NCBI GenBank assembly: GCA_046327755.1
Contig: JAXLXW010000012.1
Span: forward strand, 1-64,000
Direction of reading: 5' to 3'
Source of the DNA: SCN-70-22 sp046327755
GTDB lineage: Bacteria; Gemmatimonadota; Gemmatimonadetes; Gemmatimonadales; Gemmatimonadaceae
DNA length: 64,000 nucleotides
The notes under the pieces were generated by a model. It did not search any database. It saw nothing but the letters and a program-made list of their open reading frames with translations, and was not told where the DNA came from. The position numbers and the translations under genes are program-made. Below, piece by piece: positions 35,266 to 43,000 of the stretch. Each line of letters begins with the position of its first letter. Within the stretch, counting starts at the first letter, position 1.

Positions 35266-36294
35266 ATGCCGGACCGCAACGACACGGGGAATGCCGGTCC
35301 GAGCGGCGACGCGCGCCGGGTGTTCGTCGTCGGGGGAACGGGGACGATCGGGCGTGCGACGGTGCGCGCGCTGCTTCGTGCCGGCCATGACGTCACGTGC
35401 TTCGTTCGCGCGCGCAACGATCGCGCGCCGGCTGCTCGGGGCACGTCGCCCGCCTTCCCACCGGAGGTGACGGTGCGCACGGGTGACGTCACCAGCGGCG
35501 ACTCGATCGGGCGCGATGGCTTCCGGGGCGAACGCTTCGACGCCGTGGTCTCGTGCCTGGCGTCGCGAACCGGGACGCCGCGCGACGCGTGGGCCATCGA
35601 CCACCGCGCGCACCTCGCCCTCCTCGACGCCGCTCGTCAGGCGGGGGTGGGGCAGTGGGTGCAGCTGTCCGCCATCTGCGTGCAGAAGCCGCGCCTCGCC
35701 TTCCAGCACGCCAAGCTCGCCTTCGAGGAGGCGTTGATGCACTCCGGGCTCACCTGGTCCATCGTGCGCCCCACCGCCTTCTTCAAGTCGCTCTCCGGAC
35801 AGGTGCAACGCGTGCGCGACGGGCGCCCCTACCTGATGTTCGGCGACGGGACGCTCACCCGGTGCACGCCCATCAGCGATGACGACGTGGCGCGGTACCT
35901 CGCGGAGTGTCTCGTCGAGGCGTCGCGGTGGAACCGGATCCTCCCCATCGGTGGTCCGGGCGCCGCCATCACGCCGCGCGAGCAGGGGGAGCTTCTCTTT
36001 GCGCTCGTCGGACGTCCGCCGCGCTACTCGCGCGTCCCGCTCCCCTTCTTCCGGGCCATCGTGGCGACGTTGGGCGCACTTGGCCGCATCATCCCGCCGC
36101 TCGCCGACAAGGCCGAGTTCGCGCGGATCGGCGAGTACTACGCCACCGAGTCGATGCTCGTGTGGGACGCCGCCGCCGGGCGCTACGACGCCGACGCGAC
36201 GCCACGCGTTGGGCACGACACGCTGCGCGATCACTACGAACGACTGCTGCGCGGAGAGGTGGAGGACGACCGCGGGGAGCACGCCGTATTCTGA
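35266..36294 (+). CDS. BciA-like NAD(P)H reductase (divinyl chlorophyllide 8-vinyl-reductase family)
   Basis: This is a 342-residue atypical SDR. The Rossmann motif is VFVVGGTGTIGRATV (residues 19-33). Long segments match the 8-vinyl-reductases of (bacterio)chlorophyll synthesis: VVSCLASRTGTPRDAWAID, LSAICVQKPRLAFQHAKLAFE, SIVRPTAFFKSLSGQVQRV and ILPIGGPG, then TPREQGE. That family reduces the C8-vinyl group of divinyl chlorophyllide. No other pigment gene lies in the window, so the role here is uncertain. It could be part of a photosystem encoded elsewhere, or a homologue recruited to another substrate. A tiny membrane-protein gene follows at once. Confidence 0.82.
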   Translation: MPDRNDTGNAGPSGDARRVFVVGGTGTIGRATVRALLRAGHDVTCFVRARNDRAPAARGTSPAFPPEVTVRTGDVTSGDSIGRDGFRGERFDAVVSCLASRTGTPRDAWAIDHRAHLALLDAARQAGVGQWVQLSAICVQKPRLAFQHAKLAFEEALMHSGLTWSIVRPTAFFKSLSGQVQRVRDGRPYLMFGDGTLTRCTPISDDDVARYLAECLVEASRWNRILPIGGPGAAITPREQGELLFALVGRPPRYSRVPLPFFRAIVATLGALGRIIPPLADKAEFARIGEYYATESMLVWDAAAGRYDADATPRVGHDTLRDHYERLLRGEVEDDRGEHAVF

Positions 36295-36308
36295 CTCTCG
36301 TCCGGATC

Positions 36309-36608
36309 GTGCACACGATCGTGTGGGCCTTCTTCGCGTCGGCGATCGTCGCGATGCCGGTCGCGGCGTGGTTCGGGCGACTCGACGTCTTCTGGTGGCT
36401 GGCCGGAATCGTCGCGTTCGAGGTGGCGGTCCTCGTCGTCAACCGCATGCGCTGCCCGCTCACCGACGTGGCCGCACGCTATACGGAGGACCGCCGCGAC
36501 AACTTCGACATCTACCTCCCGCTCTTTCTCGCGCGCTACAACAAGCACGTCTTCGGGACGCTCTACGCCCTCGCCCTCGCCTACGGCATCGCGCTCAGCC
36601 TCGGCTGA
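36309..36608 (+). CDS. Small membrane protein following the BciA-like gene
   Basis: This is a protein of about 99 residues with three probable membrane helices (VWAFFASAIVAMPVAAWF, then WLAGIVAFEVAVLVV, then GTLYALALAYGIALSL). A hydrophilic middle reads MRCPLTDVAARYTEDR then DNFDIYLPLFLARYNKH. I recognise no family function. I start at GTG 36309. A CTG at 36291 overlapping the upstream TGA as CTGA would add six residues (LTLVRI) and would imply coupling; no ATG is available. Co-expression with the reductase is likely. Confidence 0.72.
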   Translation: MHTIVWAFFASAIVAMPVAAWFGRLDVFWWLAGIVAFEVAVLVVNRMRCPLTDVAARYTEDRRDNFDIYLPLFLARYNKHVFGTLYALALAYGIALSLG

Positions 36609-36620
36609 CGGACGCCGACG

Positions 36621-37427
36621 CTACGTCAGCTGCTGCCGCATCGTGCGATCGCAGTCGGGACACATCCCATGCGTCAGCGTGTGGTCGCCGTGCCGGGCGA
36701 TGTAGCGATCAGGAGAGACCCACCCGTCGGTATCGTCGTGCACGCGCCGGCACCAGGCACACACCGCGAGCATGGTGCGGAGCATGCGCAGCTCGTTCTC
36801 CGTGCGGCGCGACGCCACCCGGTGCAGTGACAGGAGCCCCGCGACGCTGAGCACGAACATCGCGTAGTCGATGAAGCTGGCCAACGAGATCCCGTTCACC
36901 TTCCGATCGACGTGGTCGAACTGCGCCGTCCACCCCAGGCGGTTGGCGATCACGATGAAGGCGGCGAGCGCCAACGCCAGGCCGGCACCGCTCCAGAGCG
37001 CTCGCATCGGGCGCTCGCCGTGTCGCTCGTCCTGCCGCTCCCGCTCGGGCATGTCGGCCAGCAGCAGCGAGATCAGCGGCAGGAGCGTGAGCCACTTCAA
37101 CGTCCCCGGGTCCAGCTCGACCGTCTGCAGGCTCTGCACGGTGAGGAAGCCACCCACCAGGAGCAGCGACGCGCGGCGCAACGTCGACAGTCGCCCGCCG
37201 GCCCGCGTCGCGACGAGCAGGCCGGCGCAGCCGACGCCGAAGAGCGCGATCACCGTCGGCGGGAAGTTCGGGTAGAAGACGAGCGTGCTCAGTGCCGACA
37301 CGAGCGCGACCGCAAGCCCGAGGAGTGCTCCCCCCGCCAGTACGCGCAGCTGCAGCGCTTCGTGCGGCGACAGCGGGCGCGGCGGGGTGAAGTAGTTGAA
37401 CGCAGCGTGCAGCCGTGCCGTCATCAT
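36621..37427 (-). CDS. Membrane protein with cytosolic Cys-rich tail (CxxC...CPxC)
   Basis: This is a 268-residue protein with about six membrane helices between residues 25 and 215. A soluble C-terminal tail follows: LAVCAWCRRVHDDTDGW, then YIARHGDHTLTHGMCPDC. This CxxC/CPxC tail is a putative zinc ribbon often found after sensor or response-regulator domains, where it follows PAS or kinase parts. Here it is fused straight to a membrane domain with no kinase. A sensory role is the likeliest guess. The start at ATG 37425-37427 has a GGAG nine bases upstream; the adjacent second ATG is equivalent. Confidence 0.75.
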   Translation of the reverse strand: MMTARLHAAFNYFTPPRPLSPHEALQLRVLAGGALLGLAVALVSALSTLVFYPNFPPTVIALFGVGCAGLLVATRAGGRLSTLRRASLLLVGGFLTVQSLQTVELDPGTLKWLTLLPLISLLLADMPERERQDERHGERPMRALWSGAGLALALAAFIVIANRLGWTAQFDHVDRKVNGISLASFIDYAMFVLSVAGLLSLHRVASRRTENELRMLRTMLAVCAWCRRVHDDTDGWVSPDRYIARHGDHTLTHGMCPDCDRTMRQQLT

Positions 37428-37590
37428 CGACAGGGGCTCCGTTCGGTCCGTTCGTGGAGGCTCGCGCGCGACCTGCGCCGTGGGACACGCGTCGCGCCAA
37501 TGCGAGGCGGGCATCCCTTGCCCGCCAGCAACAAACAATGTGCGGCCTCACGCCGATTCTTCCAAGCGCACCGGACCGTAGCACGCCACG

Positions 37591-37622
37591 AAAAGAGGCG
37601 CGGCCGTGGTACGCCGCGCCTC
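37591..37622 (-). terminator. Rho-independent terminator of the Rieske/cytochrome b operon
   Basis: A 10-bp perfect stem (37595-37604 with 37613-37622) lies 24 bases past the cytochrome b stop. On the minus strand it is followed directly by TTTT (37594-37591), a classical intrinsic terminator. Confidence 0.85.
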
Positions 37623-37646
37623 CTCGGACTGCCGCCCGAATTCGCG

Positions 37647-38360
37647 TTAGGCCTCGCGACGCGAACGCCGATACTGGAAACCAGAAATCATCGACTGCGC
37701 CCACGGGATACCGTCCACCTTCTCGTGCCACACCATCGCGATGACATGAAGGAGGATGAACGCCTGGACGAACAGCGCAGCGGGGCCGTGCAGCTCGCCG
37801 AGCATGTGCGCCCACTGCCGCAGTGTGCGCGGGTCAGCGACGCTGGCCAGCGGCCCCAGTTCGAACTCCGACGCCGCCATCAGCAATCCCGACACGCCGA
37901 GGTAGCCGATCGCCGCGTAGAAGGCGAGATAGGCTGCACTGGCGATGGGATGATGCCCGAATCCGATCCCCTCCGGTGAACGGCGCGTCTTGATGAAGGC
38001 AAGCCATGCGCGCGGCTGCCATAGCTTCGTCAAGCGCGCCTCTGCCGGCCCCACGATTCCCCACACCATCCGAAGGGCCCAGGCTCCCAGCAGGATGAAA
38101 CCCGCGACCGAGTGCAGCATTCCCACGGCATCCTCGTCGATGCGATCGCCCAGCACCTCGCCGAGGGCGAGCACTGCCAGGATCACGAAGATCGAGATTG
38201 CCATCACGCCGTGCAGCAGGCGTGTGACGAGATCGTACGTGCGGCGCCGCTCCAAGTGGAGCGGCTCGGCCGCGGGCGAGGCACCGGCGGCGCCCACGCC
38301 GCGGTTCATCGCCAGCGGAGTCGTCGCCCCTCGTTCGATGGCATTCGTCGCGCTGGTCAT
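37647..38360 (-). CDS. Cytochrome b561/b6-type membrane subunit
   Basis: This is a 237-residue membrane protein. After a soluble N-terminus of about 45 residues come four helices with the His residues of a di-heme b-type cytochrome: DLVTRLLHGVMAISIF, GMLHSVAGFILLGAWALRMVWG, PIASAAYLAFYAAIGYLG and ALFVQAFILLHVIAMVWHEKVDG. It would pass electrons between a quinone pool or periplasmic donor and the Rieske protein encoded just upstream. ATG 38358-38360 overlaps the Rieske stop as ATGA (coupled). Its own stop TAA lies in a GCCTAACG octamer. A terminator follows. Confidence 0.88.
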   Translation of the reverse strand: MTSATNAIERGATTPLAMNRGVGAAGASPAAEPLHLERRRTYDLVTRLLHGVMAISIFVILAVLALGEVLGDRIDEDAVGMLHSVAGFILLGAWALRMVWGIVGPAEARLTKLWQPRAWLAFIKTRRSPEGIGFGHHPIASAAYLAFYAAIGYLGVSGLLMAASEFELGPLASVADPRTLRQWAHMLGELHGPAALFVQAFILLHVIAMVWHEKVDGIPWAQSMISGFQYRRSRREA

Positions 38361-38854
38361 GGCACCATCACCTCGGCCGCATCGTACGCGGCGCCGTCGA
38401 TGTCCTGTTCGAGCAGCGTGTCGGTCGCAACAACGACCTGTCCATTTGCCACGCGGATCGGAAAGCGGTCGAGCGCGCGCGTCCGACGCCCGGACAGCCA
38501 CGAACCGTCACCGCCGAAGCGTGCCTTGTGCTTGCGGCAGTAGATCGTCTTCTCCTCCGCCAGGAACTGGAGCTTCGCGCCGCGATGCGGGCACTCCGTC
38601 GAGAAGGCGTAGAGGCGGTTCGCCGCGCGCACGATGATCACGCCGGCGGCGTCGTCGATGGAGACGCCATCGGCTGCGGGGACGGGATAGGCGCGTTGCC
38701 CGGGGATGAGCGTCGCGCCGGATATCGCGCGCACCGACTCCGCGAGCGCGAGGTTGGGCGCCAGTCCGCTCAGGGCGAGCGTGGCGATGGCGGCAGATCC
38801 CATCTGCTGGAAGAACAGGCGCCGCGAGGGACACGAATCGTGGTGGCACGACAT
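38357..38854 (-). CDS. Exported Rieske [2Fe-2S] protein
   Basis: This is a 165-residue protein. A twin-arginine-type signal (PSRRLFFQQMGSAAIATLAL) is followed by a Rieske domain with both cluster motifs: CPHRGA (Cys88, His90) and CRKHKARF (Cys106, His109). The loop spacing is 15 residues between His90 and Cys106. An extra His/Cys-rich MSCHHDSC precedes the signal. It is the first gene of a two-gene operon with a b-type cytochrome, which suggests a small periplasmic electron-transfer unit. The partner oxidase or substrate is not in view. Confidence 0.88.
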   Translation of the reverse strand: MSCHHDSCPSRRLFFQQMGSAAIATLALSGLAPNLALAESVRAISGATLIPGQRAYPVPAADGVSIDDAAGVIIVRAANRLYAFSTECPHRGAKLQFLAEEKTIYCRKHKARFGGDGSWLSGRRTRALDRFPIRVANGQVVVATDTLLEQDIDGAAYDAAEVMVP

Positions 38855-39017
38855 GGGCGTCTCGACTGCACGAGGTGTATGACTGCTGCACCTGGCGACG
38901 GCCAGGCACCGGTCATCTCGTGGGACGCGAGTCGGCGCGCGACGTTAAAAGCGTGAAGCAGGGATGAATGCGCGAAGTGGCAGCACCGCTGCGGCAATCA
39001 GCGTGTGCATGTGGCGT

Positions 39018-39536
39018 TCATCCGGCGTGCGGCGGAGGGACGAGCCCGAGTTCGCGCAGGCGTGCCTCGAGTGATGCGGCGTCGCTCCAGGGGAGGATGC
39101 GCGAAAGCCGGCGTTCGTCAGGCGGATCGCCGGGAAGCGCGTCGGACCAGCCCCCGCACCCAACAAGCGGGAGGAGCGGGCGCCGGTGCAGCCACGCAAG
39201 GTGGACTTCCGACTTCGTCCCGGCGCGCCCGCCAATCACGATGCAGGCATCGCCAGCGAGCGCCATGAGCAGATTGCGCGCGTCGCCCATGCCGCACGGG
39301 ACGACGACCGTCGCGGGCCAGTTGCCATCCGGCATCACGTCCGGCGGGATGATGCTGAGAACTTCCCCGCCAGCTGCTATCGCCCGTTCGGCGGCTACGC
39401 GCGTGGCCGGGCTCCCGCATCCACTCACGACCGTAAGCCCGAGCGCGGCGAGCAACGCCCCCGCCTCGGCGGCCCTATCGAAGGCGGAGCTTCCGGGGTC
39501 GGCACTGCCGAGGACCGCGACCTGTGGACGACGCAT
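39018..39536 (-). CDS. SLOG/LOG-like Rossmann protein (TIGR00725-like)
   Basis: This is a 172-residue protein. QVAVLGSADPG opens a Rossmann-like fold. GLTVVSGCGSPATRVAAERAIAAGG, DARNLLMALAGDACIVIGG and AGTKSEVHLAW follow the layout of predicted nucleotide-binding SLOG proteins (related to cytokinin-activating LOG). The usual PGGxGT phosphate loop is replaced by GGRAGTKSE. Function is unknown; nucleotide or tRNA-linked hydrolysis has been suggested for relatives. ATG 39534-39536 is chosen; ATG 39548 is possible. No operon partner. Confidence 0.8.
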   Translation of the reverse strand: MRRPQVAVLGSADPGSSAFDRAAEAGALLAALGLTVVSGCGSPATRVAAERAIAAGGEVLSIIPPDVMPDGNWPATVVVPCGMGDARNLLMALAGDACIVIGGRAGTKSEVHLAWLHRRPLLPLVGCGGWSDALPGDPPDERRLSRILPWSDAASLEARLRELGLVPPPHAG

Positions 39537-39602
39537 GCGGGCAATCATGGAGAAGGGTGTGCAAGCGACCTTCGGGTTCACGGGCCGCTGCGCGCGGCGC
39601 CG

Positions 39603-40058
39603 TCAGCGCCCGGTCGCGCGCCGCAAGCTGGAGAGGAAGACGTCCGGCTCCGCGACGCTCAGCAGCACGCTGTAGCCCTCGGTCGTTGGAACGTACACCA
39701 CGCGCGTGGGATCGGTCACGTACAACAACGCCTTCTCGCCGTCGCGCAGACGGAACCACCCGGAGCGATAGCCGGGCATCGCTGTTCCAAAGGTTCGCGT
39801 GACCGGCTGCAATGCTCGATCGGAAGACAAGTCGACGTGCCGCGCCTCCGCGAGAGTGAGCGACCTCGCGGGCACCAGGCGCCCGTACATGTCGCCGCGC
39901 AGCCGCAAACCGGCAGCCGACACCTCGAATCGCGCGCGGCTCGCTCCGGAGATCGACCAGCCGAGCGCCGCGGCCGCCACGAGCAACAACAGCGCGACCG
40001 GCAGCACCACCCAGAGCATGCGCACCTGCCCGGGGACGATGGGAAAGGTCTCAGTCAT
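39603..40058 (-). CDS. PH-domain membrane protein
   Basis: This is a 151-residue protein. One N-terminal membrane helix (LWVVLPVALLLLVAAAALGW) is followed by a bacterial PH-like beta-barrel: FEVSAAGLRLRGDMYGRLVP, then HVDLSSD, YRSGWFRLRDGEKALLYVTDP and VYVPTTEGYSVLLSVAEPDVFL. It is anchored to the membrane with the barrel probably outside. ATG 40056-40058 overlaps the stop of the giant amidohydrolase gene as ATGA, so production is coupled to it. The role is unknown. Confidence 0.82.
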   Translation of the reverse strand: MTETFPIVPGQVRMLWVVLPVALLLLVAAAALGWSISGASRARFEVSAAGLRLRGDMYGRLVPARSLTLAEARHVDLSSDRALQPVTRTFGTAMPGYRSGWFRLRDGEKALLYVTDPTRVVYVPTTEGYSVLLSVAEPDVFLSSLRRATGR

Positions 40059-43000
40059 CGTGCGTCGCCTCCTCTGTTCCGAAGAAACTCCCCCGGCTTC
40101 GCCCCCGTCATCGCACCGTCGCGCAACACGACCGTCCCATTCACCAGCACGGCGCGAATCCCCGTGGGATCGTGGTGTGGGTCGGTGTACGATCCCGCAT
40201 CGCCCACGGTCCGCGGATCGAAGAGGACCAGGTCGGCCCGCATCGCCGGGGCCACGCGCCCGCGATCGGTCACCCCCCACCAGTCGGCCGCCTGCGCCGT
40301 CATCTTGTGTACCGCCTGCTCGAGCGTGAGGATGCGCCGCTCGCGCACGTAGCGCCCGAGCACGCGCGGGAAGGAACCAATGCTGCGTGGATGCGGGACG
40401 CCGACGCCGCGCTCCGTCAAGTCGCCATCACTCTCGAACATCGCGAGCGGGTGGCGCATCACGCGCTCCACGTCGCCCTCGTCCATCCCATGGAAGATCC
40501 CGATGAAACCACCTGCCAGCTGCAATCGGATGAGCGCGTCGACGCCCGCGGCGACCGTCACCGGCTCGCCGCGTCGCCGCAGGTAGTCGGCCAGCGTCTG
40601 CCCTTGCAGCGTCGTGTCGCTCGCCACCTCTCGAAACTGGATGCTCGCCGGCCCGTGTCCCGCCTGCTGCGTGAAGCGCACGATCATCTCGGTCACCAGG
40701 CGAGCACGCACCGTGGAGTCGGCCACGCGCGCGGCAAAGCGCTCCGCGCCGTCGGCCAGGACCCACGCCGGGAACATGATGTCGGAGTACGTGCTGAACG
40801 CGGTGTACGGATACAGGTCGTGCGCCACGCGCTGCCCAGCGCGCACCGCAGCATCGATGTGTGCCAGCGACTCACGCGTGCGACCGAACTGCGCCGCTCC
40901 CGTCACCTTGTGGTGGTTGATGAGGACGCGTAGCCCGGCGCGCTTGCCAATCGCGATCGCCTCGTCCACCGACGCGAGCAGGTCGACCCCTTCATCGCGC
41001 ATGTGCGTCACGTAGCCACCGCCGTACCGCGCGGCGACACTGGCCAGCGCGACGACTTCGTCCGTCGTGGCGTAGGTGGCCGGGACGTACTCCAGGCCGG
41101 TCGCCAGTCCGAACGCCCCGGCACGCATCGTCGAATCGACGAGCGCCTGCATGTGCGCCAACTCATCAGGCGTCGGCGCACGATCGGCCAGCCCCATCAC
41201 GCGCTTGCGGATCCACGTGTGCCCCGCGAACAACCCCACATTGGGCGCCATCCGCACGCGCGCCGTGTAGGCGTCGATGGGCCACGGCTGCTCCTGCGAA
41301 TGGAGCGACGCCATGATCGTCGTGATCCCCTGCCGCACGAAGTTCTCGGCCAGCGGATGCTGCTCGAGCGTGACCATGTGCGCGTGGTTGTCGATGAAGC
41401 CGGGCGCCACCACGAGACCACGCGCGTCGATCGTGTCGGCCCCGTTGGCATCAATGGCCGGCGCGACCTTCACGATCTGTGAGCCGCTGATCGCCACGTC
41501 GGCGCGATAACGTCCCTTCCCCGTGCCATCGATAACCGTCCCGCCGCGGATGACGAGGTCGTACGGCGCCGGCGCTGCGCGACGCGCTCCCGTCTCGCCA
41601 ACGCGCCACCAGGTCGAGGGTGCGGGGCTCGCCTCGGGCCACACGGTCGCCAACGTCGCCGCGTCGTAGAGCATCCCGTTCCGCATCACCCAGTGCACCG
41701 ACGCGCTGTTGCGGATGTCAGCGAGCGGATTCCGATCGAGGACCACCAGGTCGGCGAGTTTCCCGGGTTCGAGCGACCCCAGGGCATGCTCGACGCCGAT
41801 CGCGCGTGCCCCGTTGATCGTCGCCACGCGCAGCGCCTCGTGGGGCGTCATGCCGCCGGCGGCGAGGAGGCGCATCTCCCAGTGCACCTGCAGCCCCTGC
41901 ATCTCACCGTGGCCGCCTAACGCCACCAGCCCGCCGGCTCGCAGCACGGCGGTGGCGCCGGCCGCCGTCTCGCGATCGTTGTAGTCCTCGTCGGGAAAGC
42001 CGAGCAGGCGCGTCGCGGTCCGCGCATACAGCTCGTCGGGCGGGAAGAACCGCTGCAGGCGAGCGTCACGATAGGGACGCTGGTGGAGCAACTCGCGGAA
42101 GATGGGGAGCGCCCCGCCGAACGAGACGAGCAGCGTCGGCGTGTACGCGATCCCGCTCTGTGCCAGCAGCTGCACCACGTCACGGTAGAGGGGAGCCGTG
42201 GGCAACGCGTGCTCGTTCCCCGTGAAGCCGTCCAGCGCGTGCGTGAGGTCCATCTTCGTGTCGGCCCCACCTTCGGTGGTGGGCAGCATCCCCAGCTCGC
42301 GACTCGCCTGTACCACCCACTGCCGCTGCTGCCGGTTCCCCACCATGTACGACTTGAGGAGGCGGGTGTCATAGTCGTCGCGATAGCGTCGCAGCTCCTC
42401 GCGCGTGTCCTCCAACGACTGGAAGTCGCGCTCGGCGAAGAGCCCGGGGCCGGTGGAGAAGATGCGCGGGCTCGGCATCGCCCCCGCCTCGGCCAGGTCG
42501 GCGTACGCGAAGATGTCGGCCGTCGTCTGCGGATCGCGAATCGTCGTCACGCCATAGGCCAGGTTGGCGAGGACCGACGGCGCCTCCGGCTCCAGCAGCT
42601 CGTGTCGCAGCTGCCAATGCGCGTGCACGTCGACGAACCCGGGGGCGATGGTCTTCCCCGTGACGTCCACGATGCGTGCATCTGGCGGGATCGCGACCTC
42701 CCCCCGGCGCCCGACGGCGATGATCCGGTTGCCGCGCACGACGAAATCGGCGTTGGGAACCACTTCGTCGCCCTTCATGGTGATTACGCGCGCACCGCGC
42801 AGCACCACCGTTCCCATCGGACGCGCACGAGCGGCCACGACCTCGAGGGTCGCGTCGCGCCGCTCAGTACCGTCGCCGGCGGCACGCGCCCAGCGGCGCC
42901 CCTCGAACCAGTGGATGGCGCCGTCACGCCCCCACGTGAAGCCGCCCGGCGCACGACGCGAGAGTTCGCGCGCACTCGCAGGCGCGAGCACCGGCGCGCC

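Noticed and set aside
35266..36294. BciA-like gene taken as proof of phototrophy
   Set aside because: One homologue without other pigment genes is not enough; kept as a finding only.
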